Below, piece after piece: positions 10,503 to 20,290 of a stretch of DNA of 64,000 nucleotides. The stretch comes from Flavivirga abyssicola. Its GTDB lineage: Bacteria > Bacteroidota > Bacteroidia > Flavobacteriales > Flavobacteriaceae. How positions within the stretch are numbered: the first letter of the stretch is position 1; each line of letters begins with the position of its first letter. A program made the translations under genes and the position numbers. The stretch is taken from contig NZ_CP141266.1 in NCBI RefSeq assembly GCF_030540775.2, positions 1,351,001 through 1,415,000 on the forward strand, written 5' to 3'. Under the pieces are notes generated by a model, which saw nothing but the letters and a program-made list of their open reading frames with translations, was not told the origin of the DNA and searched no databases.

Positions 10503-10714
10503 CTAACAAATGTCATGTTTTTACTATTTATAATGATTTTAAGTTAAAATTAGCTTAATTTATCGCTAAAACTTCTTTTTATGATTCAATTTGGATATGG
10601 TACGTCCCTTTTGGTAAGTAATATTTATTATTCTTAGCATTACAAAACCTCCCCTATGTGTGTAAAATATTAAACACCATGCCTACGTTTTTATACTATA
10701 ACTGTTTTGGTAAG

Positions 10715-12556
10715 TTAATCTAAAATAATTTTTTTGGTAATCGTAGCTCTATCAGAATGAATATCTACAAAATACATACCTTTGGAAACACCTATTAGAT
10801 TAATAGTCTTTGTTCTTGAGGTATTAGAAAAATCAACCTCGGAGATTAATCGTCCACTAATATCATACACGATTGCTTTATTTAAATTAACAAAAGATTC
10901 ATTTTTGATAAAAAACTGCCCTTTTGTAGGATTGGGAAATAAAACAACACCTCTTTCTAATTCATTTTCTTCAACACTCAAATTGCATATTGATGAATTG
11001 GTCATAACAGAAGTGCCTACGCATGGCACCAATACTGTACTCCTATCTTGCACACTATTTGCCCCTGCTATATTATTCAATGTAAAAACCCGTTGTTGTT
11101 CTCCATTAGAGAGAGCAAAATGCATAACATCATCTAAATTATCACCATCAAATGTAAGATCAATAACATGACCTAATTGATGTCCATGACCAAGTTCATG
11201 TAAAGCAACACTTTCAAAATCGAACTCAGTAATGTCAGGTAAACCACTACCAAAATACCAATTGGTTGTATCATCAAAAACAATATCTAGCTCACTAACA
11301 AACCAATTAATATCTGGAGTTCCTCCGGTTGTACAACCTGAATACCAAGAAGTGCAGCGACCTAAAACACCATCTTCAAGTTCTGAGCCATTATCAAATC
11401 GAACTACATTAGTCCCATCTGCATCAAGCTCACCATCAAATGGAGCTGCTAAATCAGCTACTCCTATAACATCAACTGTTGTGGCTGTTCCACTTACAGT
11501 CCAATTAATATTTGTTTCACACCGCCATTTATCTATGGTATTTTCAAATGCAGCTCTAGCATCTGTATTATTAAAAAAATCTGTAAACATCTCCCATGTA
11601 TATCCACCACTTCCATTATCGTTAACATGCTGTACTTGATATGAATTACCCCCTGAGACCACATTTTGTTCCGCATGAGTAATAGTCAAAACCGTAGATG
11701 TTGCAGAAGTTCCATCAGAAGCATGCATAACTCTTACCTGACCTGTTCCTGCATTAGCAGGAACCTCAACAACTATCGATGTATCACTCCAAGTCACTTC
11801 ACTGTCTAAAGCATCAATAAAAGTTGCTCCTCCATCATCTGCGTTAGCAAAACTAACCGTTCCTTTATTGGCACCAAACCCTGAACCTGTAATAGACAAT
11901 GGTGCTTTTTCTCCAGCTATGATTGAATTTGGTGATATATTTGTAATAGCCACAGCTAAAGCAGATTTATTATAGCTATTATCTTTACTATTTTTGAGTA
12001 ATTCTACTTCCTTGAGCACTAAAGCCTTTTGCTTACTTAAATTTTCTATTTCTTCATGAAAAGATGTAGATATCCCTTTATACGATTTGAATACATTGCT
12101 AGCGGTATTAGAAATAATATCATAATCATAAAACCCTTGTATGCCACTGTAAGCCTCATATTTTTTACTTGTTCCTTTATTAAGAGCACCTGATTTATTA
12201 GATGGATTAAGCATAAGAATACCTCGCTTATTAATGCCTAATTTTAAACTATGAGATGATATCTGAGCAGTTAACCCAACCACACCTCCTAAAGTGATCA
12301 CATCAATATATTCGACTTCATTTCCTTTAAATATCTTATATACTTCTACAATATTAGATGTATATATATTTCTACTATTTAAGTCCCAAAATGATTTTTG
12401 AGAGACAACCTTACCTTCTATTATTAAACTAGATGATTTAACTTGTTGTTTTAAGGGTATTTCTCGTAAACTTATTTGCGCAAACAAAGTATTCTGAAAT
12501 ACTAAACAAAAAAGGAGAATGATAATTAAGAATATGGGCTGAGCAATTTTTCTCAT
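10715..12556 (-). CDS. Secreted metzincin-like metalloprotease with IPT/TIG and T9SS domains
   Basis: 613 residues. Domains in order: signal peptide (1-27); an N-terminal region of unknown fold; an IPT/TIG immunoglobulin-like domain (~203-295, starting ITNISPNSIIAGEKAPLSI); a metalloprotease domain (~300-510) with the zinc site HELGHGHQLGH at 453-463; and a C-terminal type IX sorting domain (~540-613, LFPNPTKGQFFI to ITKKIILD). The zinc motif resembles metzincin HExxHxxGxxH, but the usual Gly is Gln460. It should be exported by Sec, crossed over the outer membrane by T9SS and attached or released outside. Substrate is unknown. Monocistronic by spacing. Confidence 0.88.
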   Translation of the reverse strand: MRKIAQPIFLIIILLFCLVFQNTLFAQISLREIPLKQQVKSSSLIIEGKVVSQKSFWDLNSRNIYTSNIVEVYKIFKGNEVEYIDVITLGGVVGLTAQISSHSLKLGINKRGILMLNPSNKSGALNKGTSKKYEAYSGIQGFYDYDIISNTASNVFKSYKGISTSFHEEIENLSKQKALVLKEVELLKNSKDNSYNKSALAVAITNISPNSIIAGEKAPLSITGSGFGANKGTVSFANADDGGATFIDALDSEVTWSDTSIVVEVPANAGTGQVRVMHASDGTSATSTVLTITHAEQNVVSGGNSYQVQHVNDNGSGGYTWEMFTDFFNNTDARAAFENTIDKWRCETNINWTVSGTATTVDVIGVADLAAPFDGELDADGTNVVRFDNGSELEDGVLGRCTSWYSGCTTGGTPDINWFVSELDIVFDDTTNWYFGSGLPDITEFDFESVALHELGHGHQLGHVIDLTFDGDNLDDVMHFALSNGEQQRVFTLNNIAGANSVQDRSTVLVPCVGTSVMTNSSICNLSVEENELERGVVLFPNPTKGQFFIKNESFVNLNKAIVYDISGRLISEVDFSNTSRTKTINLIGVSKGMYFVDIHSDRATITKKIILD

Positions 12557-12677
12557 TTGAGAGTTTTTAAGTATTATTAAGACTATAAGATAATATACGT
12601 AAGCAATTAACTTTAGGTTTATTAAACATATTTAGGGGATTATCAAATATAACGAATTATAATCTAAATGATTTATT

Positions 12678-12685
12678 TAGCTTTG
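12678..12685 (+). promoter_or_regulatory. Probable -7 element upstream of aminopeptidase P
   Basis: TAGCTTTG matches the Bacteroidota -7 consensus TAnnTTTG and lies 32 bp before the start codon at 12717. No clear TTG is seen at the usual -33 distance, so this is a half match. Confidence 0.4.
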
Positions 12686-12716
12686 CTAGATCTAGAAAAC
12701 TTAATACACTATTAAC

Positions 12717-14009
12717 ATGAAATATCATCCAATTAATAATGAGCTCTTTATAAAGAATCGCAAAAACTTCACTTCTTACATGAAGCCTAAAAGTTTGGCT
12801 GTTTTTAATTCAAATGACATTTATCCAATAAGCGCGGATAGCACCATGCCTTTTGAGCAACATCGGGATATTTTTTATTTAAGTGGTGTAGATCAGGAAG
12901 AAAGTATTCTTATACTATTTCCAGATTGTCCTAAAGAGAAACATCGTGAGATTCTATTTTTAAAAGAAACCAATGAACATATTGCTATTTGGGAAGGCGA
13001 AAAATTAACCAAAGAAAAAGCTTTCGAAACTAGTGGTATTAAAACGGTTTACTGGTTACAAGACATGGAGAAAATCATGTTTGAGATTATGACACAATGC
13101 GACACGGTTTATATTAATACCAATGAGCACTATAGAGCCAATGTAGAAACCGAAACTAGAGAAGGCCGTTTTACAAAATGGTTAAAAGAAAAATACCCCG
13201 CTCACGCTGTAGCTAAGAGCAATCCTATTTTACAAAGACTCCGCTCGATTAAAGATCCTATTGAAATAGATTTAATTCAACAAGCCTGTGATATTACAGA
13301 AAAAGGATTTAGGCGTATTTTAAATTTTGTAAAACCTGATGTTTGGGAATATGAAATTGAAGCAGAATTTATGCATGAATTCTTAAGAAACCGCTCTAAA
13401 AAATTTGCTTACACACCTATTGTTGCTTCTGGAAATAATGCTAACGTATTACATTATATAGAAAACAATCAACAATGTAAAGCAGGTGAATTAATACTAA
13501 TGGATATTGGTGCAGAATATGCTAATTATTCTAGCGATATGACGCGTAGCGTACCTGTTTCTGGAAAATTCACTCCACGACAAAAAGAGGTTTACAATGC
13601 TGTAAATAGGGTCAAAAATGAAGCAACTAAAATGCTAACTCCCGGAACGATTTGGGCTGAATACCATGTAGAGGTAGGTAATATAATGACTAACGAACTA
13701 TTAGGGTTAGGGTTACTGGATAAAGCCGATGTACAGAGCGAAAACCCAGAGTGGCCTGCTTATAAAAAATATTTCATGCATGGTACAAGTCACCATATGG
13801 GATTAGACACACATGATTATGGTATCTTAACTGAACCTATGCAAGCCAATATGGTATTTACTGTAGAACCTGGAATTTATATTCCAGACGAAGGTTTTGG
13901 AATACGATTAGAAGATGATGTGGTTATTCAGGAAAACGGACAACCATTTAATTTAATGAGAAATATTCCTATTGAAGCAGACGAAATAGAAGATATAATG
14001 AACTCATAA
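12717..14009 (+). CDS. pepP: Aminopeptidase P family (M24B) metallopeptidase
   Basis: 430 residues. The N-terminal domain (1-~165) is the creatinase-like domain of PepP. The C-terminal pita-bread domain carries the five dinuclear-metal ligands: Asp in LMDIGAEYANY, Asp in SSDMTRSVP, His in HGTSHHMGLDTHD, Glu in FTVEPGIYIP and Glu in GIRLEDDVV. It cleaves the bond before proline at peptide N termini in the cytoplasm. Start ATG at 12717 gives the family N terminus (MKYHPINNELF). A strong terminator follows directly. Confidence 0.93.
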   Translation: MKYHPINNELFIKNRKNFTSYMKPKSLAVFNSNDIYPISADSTMPFEQHRDIFYLSGVDQEESILILFPDCPKEKHREILFLKETNEHIAIWEGEKLTKEKAFETSGIKTVYWLQDMEKIMFEIMTQCDTVYINTNEHYRANVETETREGRFTKWLKEKYPAHAVAKSNPILQRLRSIKDPIEIDLIQQACDITEKGFRRILNFVKPDVWEYEIEAEFMHEFLRNRSKKFAYTPIVASGNNANVLHYIENNQQCKAGELILMDIGAEYANYSSDMTRSVPVSGKFTPRQKEVYNAVNRVKNEATKMLTPGTIWAEYHVEVGNIMTNELLGLGLLDKADVQSENPEWPAYKKYFMHGTSHHMGLDTHDYGILTEPMQANMVFTVEPGIYIPDEGFGIRLEDDVVIQENGQPFNLMRNIPIEADEIEDIMNS

Positions 14010-14016
14010 AAAGAAG

Positions 14017-14045
14017 AAAGGGTCGTTTTTTAAACGACCCTTTTT
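14017..14045 (+). terminator. Rho-independent terminator after pepP
   Basis: Arms AAAGGGTCGT and ACGACCCTTT surround a short T-rich loop and are followed by T5. The hairpin is symmetrical and could also serve the convergent aspartate kinase gene. Confidence 0.9.
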
Positions 14046-14070
14046 GCTAACAACACTAAAAATTTGTAAT

Positions 14071-15393
14071 TTAAAGAGTGACTAATTCAAATAAATAATC
14101 GTTTAGTTTTTGCAGCGAATCAATTTTATCTTTTGTATCAACTAATAGAGAAATATTATTTTTACTTCCTCCATAAGAAATCATTCTAATTTTTACATCT
14201 TGTAATATTTGGAACAACTTATAAGTCTCTTGATGATTAACAACAGAATGACCTACTAAACAAATAATACTTTGGTTTGTATCAATTTCTATTGTTGCAA
14301 TTTTTTCTAATTCTTCAATGATTTTGTCTAAGTTTCTATCATCATCAATCGTTAAAGACACAGCGACTTCAGATGTTGTAATCATATCTATAGAGGTCTT
14401 ATAAGTTTCGAAAATCTCGAATACTTTTTTTAAGAAACCATGAGCCTGCAACATTCTTGCAGATTTAATTTTTATTGCTATGATATTATCTTTAGCAGCT
14501 ATAGCTTTAATCCCTTTTTCTGAAGTGATATTAGAAATTAAAGTACCATGTGCTTCAGGGTTCATCGTGTTTTTTAAGCGTACAGGAATGTTATCTGCTC
14601 TAACAGGAGTAACCGTTTGCGGATGTAATATTTTAGCTCCAAAGTAAGCTAGTTCAGCAGCCTCATCAAATGATAGATTAGAAATTGGTTTGGTGTTTTC
14701 AACGTATCTAGGATCGTTGTTATGCATGCCATCTATATCTGTCCAAATTTGTACTTCCTTTGCTTTAATTGCTGCGCCAATTATAGTCGCCGTATAATCG
14801 CTCCCGCCTCGTTGTAAATTTGAAACTTCATCCTTATCATCCAAACAAATAAATCCTTGCGTGATATATATATCTGAATTCTCTGCAGCATGTATAGCAA
14901 CCTCAAAGTGTTTTTTAATATAACTTATATCTGGCTCTTTGTCTTTGTCAATTCGCATAAAGCTCAAAGCTGGCAGTAAGGCAGAACTTATGCCTTCTTG
15001 TTGTAAAAAGCAGTTAAACATATAAGTTGAAAGCAGTTCTCCTTGAGCCACAATATTATTTTCTAAATCAATAGAAAACGGCTTGTAAGTGCAATTAACT
15101 AAAAAATTAAAAACACTAGAAACGTAATCTTTAACTTCCTTATTTAAATCTTTATTAGTTAAAAGTGTGTCTATTGTAACAGTATAAGTTTCATGTAGCT
15201 GGTTAATTTTATCAACAGCTTCATTTGGTTCTTTGTTTGAGATATTATTTGCAATCGCAACTAACTTATTTGTAGTGCCAGACATAGCCGAAAGCACAAC
15301 AATTTTCTTGTGCCCATCGTTAATAATATCTTTAACGTTTTTTATATTTTCTATGGAGCCAACAGAAGTACCTCCAAATTTTAAAACTTTCAT
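14071..15393 (-). CDS. Aspartate kinase
   Basis: 440 residues; phosphorylates aspartate, the entry step to lysine, threonine and methionine. The kinase domain (1-~280) begins KVLKFGGTSVGS and has the substrate loop FICLDDKDEVSNLQRGGSDY and TDIDGMHNNDPR. The C-terminal ~150 residues form tandem ACT regulatory domains (AIKIKSARML, GFLKKVFEIFETYKTSIDM, ICLVGHSVV). It is the monofunctional form with no homoserine dehydrogenase domain. It is divergent from an ACT-like gene of unknown role at 15514. Subclass (lysine- or threonine-sensitive) cannot be read from sequence, so no symbol is given. Confidence 0.95.
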   Translation of the reverse strand: MKVLKFGGTSVGSIENIKNVKDIINDGHKKIVVLSAMSGTTNKLVAIANNISNKEPNEAVDKINQLHETYTVTIDTLLTNKDLNKEVKDYVSSVFNFLVNCTYKPFSIDLENNIVAQGELLSTYMFNCFLQQEGISSALLPALSFMRIDKDKEPDISYIKKHFEVAIHAAENSDIYITQGFICLDDKDEVSNLQRGGSDYTATIIGAAIKAKEVQIWTDIDGMHNNDPRYVENTKPISNLSFDEAAELAYFGAKILHPQTVTPVRADNIPVRLKNTMNPEAHGTLISNITSEKGIKAIAAKDNIIAIKIKSARMLQAHGFLKKVFEIFETYKTSIDMITTSEVAVSLTIDDDRNLDKIIEELEKIATIEIDTNQSIICLVGHSVVNHQETYKLFQILQDVKIRMISYGGSKNNISLLVDTKDKIDSLQKLNDYLFELVTL

Positions 15394-15513
15394 TCACACT
15401 AATTTGAATGTAAAACTAAAACTCCTTAATCCAAATACTATATTTATTTAAAAAAAAGATTATTTTTACACAGATTGTTAAATAATTAACATAAACATAA
15501 TAGATATAAGCAA

Positions 15514-16170
15514 ATGAAAACCGTATCTAACTGTGTTGAAGACATTTTAATAACGCAACCTTATTTGGAAGAGGCGTTGTCTAGAAACATCATAAACTTT
15601 AGCGCCTTAGCTATAGAATTAACAGAACCTATTAGCAAAATGCTTAAAAAAGATGTTAAGCCTGGTGCTATTATGATGGCTTTAAGACGATATAACCCAC
15701 CTACAACATTAACCAACTCTGTAAAAATGAGACGCGTTATTCAGAATTTAGGTGATATAACCGTACGCTCTAACTTAACAGATTTTACCGTTAAAAATTC
15801 TGATACTATTATTGATAATCATTCCAAAATTCTAGATAGGATAAATCAAGAATCCAAATTATTTTACACATTTACAAGAGGCATTCACGAAAGTAATATT
15901 ATAATTTCCAGTAGCTTAAAAGATTTCATTATTGATCAATTAAAAAACGAAACCTTTTTAGCAATACAAGACGGGTTATCTGCAATTAGTGTCAACCTCC
16001 CTCAAGACAATTCTAAAATTGCCGGTCTTTATTATCATTTCTTTAAGCGTTTGGCTTGGGAAGGCATTGTTCTTTACGAAGTCATTTCAACTACGAATGA
16101 ATTTACAATTTTGGTAGAAGACGAATATGTAGACAAAGCCTTTGCTGCTATTAAAAAAGTAAAATCTTAG
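15514..16170 (+). CDS. Conserved hypothetical protein, C-terminal ACT-like fold
   Basis: 218 residues, no signal peptide. The N-terminal half is helical (MKTVSNCVEDILITQPYLEE, ELTEPISKML). Two segments later look like paired ACT-type alpha/beta units: RGIHESNIIISSSLKDFI to AISVNLPQDN, then GLYYHFFKRLAWEGIVLYEV to FTILVEDEYVDKAFAAIKKV. That layout suggests ligand-sensing. The gene is divergent from aspartate kinase with a 120-bp shared promoter region, so a link to amino-acid regulation is possible but is inference. The alpha/beta hydrolase gene follows 14 bp later, probably in the same operon. Confidence 0.75.
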   Translation: MKTVSNCVEDILITQPYLEEALSRNIINFSALAIELTEPISKMLKKDVKPGAIMMALRRYNPPTTLTNSVKMRRVIQNLGDITVRSNLTDFTVKNSDTIIDNHSKILDRINQESKLFYTFTRGIHESNIIISSSLKDFIIDQLKNETFLAIQDGLSAISVNLPQDNSKIAGLYYHFFKRLAWEGIVLYEVISTTNEFTILVEDEYVDKAFAAIKKVKS

Positions 16171-16184
16171 TATTTCTTATTTGA

Positions 16185-16964
16185 ATGAATTTACAATATA
16201 AAGGCATCAATGTTTTTTATACTGATAATGGAAAAGGTAATGCCGTTGTCTTACTTCATGGATTTTTAGAAAATGTCTCGATGTGGGATCCTTTTATTCC
16301 AACATTATCAAAAAAGAACAGAGTCATTTGCATCGATTTATTAGGTCACGGAAAAACCGAGTGTTTGGGTTACATTCACACTATGGAGTTAATGGCCGAA
16401 GTTGTACAGGCTGTTTTAAAATATTTAAAAATTCGCCGTTCTACTTTTATTGGACACTCTATGGGTGGCTATGTGGCACTCGCTTATGCAGAAAAAAATC
16501 CTGATGCATTAAAAGGGTTATGTCTAATGAATTCTACAGCTAGTGCAGATACTCCTGAAAAGAAAAAAAATAGAGATCGAGCTATAATCGCTGTTAAGCA
16601 AAACCACAAAATGTTTATTAGAATGGCGATCTCTAATTTATTCAGGCCAAAAAACAGAACCATTTTTTCTGAAGAAATAAAGCTACTGAAGAAAGAAGCC
16701 TTAAAAACATCCTTGCAAGGAATAATCGCATCTCTTGAGGGTATGAAAATTAGAAATGATAGGGAAGCATTGCTTCATTTTACGCCCTTTAAAAAAATGT
16801 TGATTATTAGTAAGAAAGATCCTGTGTTAGATTATAATACATTAATTTCTCAAACAAAAAACACCAATGTCAAAGTAGTAGAATTTCCTGATGGACATAT
16901 GAGTCATATTGAAAATAAAAGCGAATTTTTATACACAATTGTGCATTTCATCGAAAATATGTAG
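16185..16964 (+). CDS. Alpha/beta hydrolase
   Basis: 259 residues of the classic alpha/beta hydrolase fold. Seen are the oxyanion region LLHGFLENVSMW, the nucleophile elbow GHSMGG (Ser92), the acid residue in IISKKDPVLDY and the catalytic His in PDGHMSHIENKSEF. No signal peptide, so cytoplasmic. The substrate cannot be told. It starts 14 bp after the ACT-like gene and is probably cotranscribed with it. Confidence 0.9.
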   Translation: MNLQYKGINVFYTDNGKGNAVVLLHGFLENVSMWDPFIPTLSKKNRVICIDLLGHGKTECLGYIHTMELMAEVVQAVLKYLKIRRSTFIGHSMGGYVALAYAEKNPDALKGLCLMNSTASADTPEKKKNRDRAIIAVKQNHKMFIRMAISNLFRPKNRTIFSEEIKLLKKEALKTSLQGIIASLEGMKIRNDREALLHFTPFKKMLIISKKDPVLDYNTLISQTKNTNVKVVEFPDGHMSHIENKSEFLYTIVHFIENM

Positions 16965-17021
16965 CGTTTTGTCGTTTTATTGATTTTTTATTTTAGATTT
17001 ATTGTTCCTAAAATTATTACC

Positions 17022-17291
17022 ATGAATAAACCTACTACTAACAAACCTACTTTTATTCCTAAAATGTATTGTAATCTTTTTGGCCATCATTATCAAGTAA
17101 CTAAAAAAGTTACATACCATGTTAAGGAATATACATGCTCTCACTGTAAAAAACAATTAACAACAAATAGCAATGGGCGTTTAATTGAACTTACGCCAAA
17201 ATTTAAAGAGATAAATGCCATCTTAGAACGTATTCATGCTTCACGAATGGAACGTTCAAAGAAGAAAACACTCGCTTCGTCGATTTATTGA
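17022..17291 (+). CDS. Small CHCC zinc-binding protein, paralogue 1
   Basis: 89 residues from the ATG at 17022; an in-frame TTG at 16980 would extend it but adds only a hydrophobic tail unlike the paralogues. It carries MYCNLFGHHY followed about 20 residues later by EYTCSHCKK: a Cys-x3-Gly-His plus Cys-x2-Cys set that could bind one zinc. The segment THYHVKEY-like (VTYHVKEYTC) and LIELTPKFKEIN are almost identical in the next gene, so the pair arose by tandem duplication. Function unknown; it resembles small single-zinc proteins of the DUF1660 sort, but that link is only by eye. Confidence 0.75.
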   Translation: MNKPTTNKPTFIPKMYCNLFGHHYQVTKKVTYHVKEYTCSHCKKQLTTNSNGRLIELTPKFKEINAILERIHASRMERSKKKTLASSIY

Positions 17292-17363
17292 CAAATTGTT
17301 TTTTCTGTCTGATTGTTTTTTAATAATTTAATAAGCTCTAACTAATTAATCTAATAGCGTTAA

Positions 17364-17702
17364 ATGAAAAACATTCACTGTAAGGTATTCGGGCATGATT
17401 TCCGAGTATCGAGAAATGTTACTTACCATGTAAAAGAGTACACCTGCAAGAATTGCAAAAAAGAACTCACTACCAACGGAAGTGGTCACTTAATAGAGCT
17501 TACTCCTAAATTTAAAGAAATTAACGACGTATTAGAGCGTATTCATATGAAGCGACATATGAGATCCATTGATAATAGTCAATACGTAACTGCAGATTAT
17601 GATGAATTGATGGAACCTATACTTATTACACACGAAGTAAAATCAAGTGATGATCAGCCTTCAACTATAAACCCTGCTAATTTATTAGTATTTAAGCATT
17701 AA
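17364..17702 (+). CDS. Small CHCC zinc-binding protein, paralogue 2
   Basis: 112 residues. The first ~65 residues match the preceding gene closely (HCKVFGHDFRV, VTYHVKEYTCKNCKKELTT, LIELTPKFKEIN, LERIHMKR). The C terminus extends about 40 residues further with an acidic segment and SSDDQPSTINPANLLVF. Ligands Cys, His, Cys, Cys are intact. Two more distant paralogues lie at 23635 and 24151. It overlaps the 3' end of thiL by 11 bp, tail to tail. Function unknown. Confidence 0.8.
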   Translation: MKNIHCKVFGHDFRVSRNVTYHVKEYTCKNCKKELTTNGSGHLIELTPKFKEINDVLERIHMKRHMRSIDNSQYVTADYDELMEPILITHEVKSSDDQPSTINPANLLVFKH

Positions 17703-18738
17703 AATTTTTCCAACCTTGCGCTTTAATAGGTATTTTAGTATCTGCCCGAGTTACTAAATGCATTCCAGCTTGCGCTTCCTTCATGTAACCAATTACAGTA
17801 AAATTCGGATTCGCTTTTATTTTAGAATAATCGTCTTGAGAAATTGTAAATAATAGTTCGTAATCTTCCCCGCCATTTAAAGCAACTGTTGTACTATCAA
17901 TATTGAACTCTTCACAAGTAGAAATTACTTGAGGATCCAATGGAATTTTTTCTTCATACAGATCACAACCTACTTTACTATGCTTACATAAATGCATAAT
18001 TTCGGAAGACAAACCATCACTTATATCAATCATTGAAGATGGTTTTACCTCTAAGTCTTTCAATAATTTAATAATATCCTTTCGTGCTTCAGGCTTTAAT
18101 TGACGTTCTATTATATAAGAGTAAGCCTCTAAATCTGGCTGGCTATTAGGGTTTACTTTATAAACTTCCTTTTCACGCTCTAAGACTTGCAACCCCATGT
18201 AAGCTGCTCCTAAATCTCCGGTAACTACTAATAAATCACTAGGCTTAGCACCTTCTCTATATACCTCATTATTATTTTCAACTTCACCAATAGCTGTTAC
18301 CGAGATCAACAATCCAGTTGTTGAAGAGGTTGTATCTCCTCCTACAACATCAATATTATAAATCTTAGCAGCTGTTTCTATTCCAGCATATAAATCCTCA
18401 AGAGCTTCTAACGGAAACCTATTAGAGACAGCTATAGAAACTGTAATTTGCGTAGCTTTGGCATTCATTGCAAAGACATCTGACAAATTAACAATAACCG
18501 ACTTATAACCTAAATGCTTTAACGGCATATAACTTAAATCGAAATGAACACCTTCTACAAGCAAATCGGTTGTAACAACAATCTTTTTATCTTTAAAATC
18601 TAAAACAGCAGCATCATCTCCAATACTTTTTACTGTTGATTTATGATTAATTTTAAAATGCTTAGTTAGATGATCTATAAGCCCAAACTCTCCTAAATCA
18701 CTTAATTGAGTTCTCTGTTGATTTTTGTCCTCTATCAT
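17692..18738 (-). CDS. thiL: Thiamine-monophosphate kinase
   Basis: 348 residues of the ThiL/PurM-like ATPase family; phosphorylates thiamine monophosphate to thiamine pyrophosphate, the last step of cofactor synthesis. Motifs seen are IGDDAAVLDF near the N terminus, TTDLLVEGVHFDLSYMP, VVNLSDVFAMNAKATQ-like VNLSDVFAMNA, VVGGDTTSS, VTGDLGAAYMGL and MIDISDGLSSEI. Length fits the family. Start ATG at 18738. Single gene by spacing. Confidence 0.95.
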   Translation of the reverse strand: MIEDKNQQRTQLSDLGEFGLIDHLTKHFKINHKSTVKSIGDDAAVLDFKDKKIVVTTDLLVEGVHFDLSYMPLKHLGYKSVIVNLSDVFAMNAKATQITVSIAVSNRFPLEALEDLYAGIETAAKIYNIDVVGGDTTSSTTGLLISVTAIGEVENNNEVYREGAKPSDLLVVTGDLGAAYMGLQVLEREKEVYKVNPNSQPDLEAYSYIIERQLKPEARKDIIKLLKDLEVKPSSMIDISDGLSSEIMHLCKHSKVGCDLYEEKIPLDPQVISTCEEFNIDSTTVALNGGEDYELLFTISQDDYSKIKANPNFTVIGYMKEAQAGMHLVTRADTKIPIKAQGWKNFNA

Positions 18739-19012
18739 AATGCAAAAATAAGAAGCTTAAGTATATAAATGGATAAACTTTAATATTAAATTAATCGACT
18801 AACATTTAATTTTAACACGAAAAACCAATAAGCTAGAACACTTTTATTATTTATTAAACTAAATTTTATTACTTTACACAAGTAACCATATTATAACGCA
18901 TGTAAATGTTTGTAAACAATATGTTTATTATAGAGTTCGTTTTAATTTAAAAGCTATGAGGTTTTAACAAATTCTAGACTTCGAAAAAGATTAATTAAAA
19001 AAATTGCAAACT

Positions 19013-20278
19013 ATGAACTACTTAAAAAAAAGTGCTTATTTTATTAAGCTATTTATTTTTAGTTGCCTGTTATTTCTATGCACACAATCTTGTGAAAGAG
19101 ATAACAATGTCCCTATTCTTGGAGATGAAACAGACCTTACAGAAACAAACACATCAGTTGCATGTGAAAATGGTTTTGCTGGCGTTTATCCATGTAGTGA
19201 TTATGATTTAATGATGCAAATGCCATTAAATACTTTTGGAGCTACCGAAGGAAATGATTCCTGGGGCTGGGTAGATACAACTACCAACAAAGAATATGCA
19301 TTACTGGCAACAGATGCTAATGTATCTTTTATTGATATAACTGATACAAATAATCCAATATATTTAGGGAATGTCCCAACCGCTACAATAAGTACTTCCT
19401 GGAGAGATGTGAAAGTTTATAAAGACCATGCCTTTATTGTAGCAGATAATGCTGGAAATCATGGCATGCAAGTTTTCGATTTAACACGTTTAAGAAATGT
19501 TGCTAATCCTCCAGAAACATTTACTCCCGATGCTCATTTTACCGAATTTGGAAGTGCACATAATGTGGTAATAAATGACGCTAGCGGATATGCTTACATT
19601 GTTGGTACAAATAGAAACGGCACATTTTCCGGAGGTCCGTTATTTATAAATATCCAAAACCCAACATCGCCGGTATCCGAAGGCGGTTTTGGAGAAGGCG
19701 GTTATTCGCATGATGCTCAAGTTATAACATATAACGGTCCGGATACAGATTATACCGGACGTGAAATATTAATTGGAAGTAATGAAATTGAAGTGGTTAT
19801 TGCAGATGTCACCGATAAATCCAACCCAATAAAGATTTCAGATATAAGCTACTCCAATGTTGGATATACACATCAAGGTTGGTTTACAGAAGACCTAAAT
19901 TATTTTATTTTAGGCGATGAAACCGACGAAAGAGATATTGGCACAAATACACGTACAATCGTTTTTGACTTCTCAGATTTAGATATCCCAGCTTACCACA
20001 TGGATTATCTAGGAGCCTCAATGGCAATTGATCATAATGGTTATGTAAAAGGCAATACATTTTATCAAGCAAGTTATAGTGCAGGAGTACGAATGATAGA
20101 TATTTCGCAAATTGCAAGTAGCACTATGACCGAAATAGGGTTCTTCGACACACATCCAGAAAGTGACAATACAGGTTTTAATGGTGCATGGAATGTCTAT
20201 CCATACTTACCAAGTGGCAATATTATTGTAAGCGATATCGAAAGAGGCTTGTTTGTTATTAAAAAAAGTGACTCTTAA
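19013..20278 (+). CDS. Choice-of-anchor B (LVIVD-repeat) lipoprotein
   Basis: 421 residues from the ATG at 19013 (an in-frame TTG at 19004 is less likely). A lipoprotein signal ends at CTQSC, giving a lipid-anchored protein. The body has repeated beta-propeller-like units (ANVSFIDITDTNNPIYLGNV, VFDLTRLRNVANPPETF, LFINIQNPTSPVSEGG, VVIADVTDKSNPIKISDI, VRMIDISQIAS), the LVIVD pattern of the choice-of-anchor B family. It heads a four-gene run (19013-23478) with gaps of 12, 4 and 1 bp, so it is cotranscribed with the MbnP/MbnH pair. Function unknown. Confidence 0.85.
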   Translation: MNYLKKSAYFIKLFIFSCLLFLCTQSCERDNNVPILGDETDLTETNTSVACENGFAGVYPCSDYDLMMQMPLNTFGATEGNDSWGWVDTTTNKEYALLATDANVSFIDITDTNNPIYLGNVPTATISTSWRDVKVYKDHAFIVADNAGNHGMQVFDLTRLRNVANPPETFTPDAHFTEFGSAHNVVINDASGYAYIVGTNRNGTFSGGPLFINIQNPTSPVSEGGFGEGGYSHDAQVITYNGPDTDYTGREILIGSNEIEVVIADVTDKSNPIKISDISYSNVGYTHQGWFTEDLNYFILGDETDERDIGTNTRTIVFDFSDLDIPAYHMDYLGASMAIDHNGYVKGNTFYQASYSAGVRMIDISQIASSTMTEIGFFDTHPESDNTGFNGAWNVYPYLPSGNIIVSDIERGLFVIKKSDS

Positions 20279-20290
20279 TAAAAGATCGCC

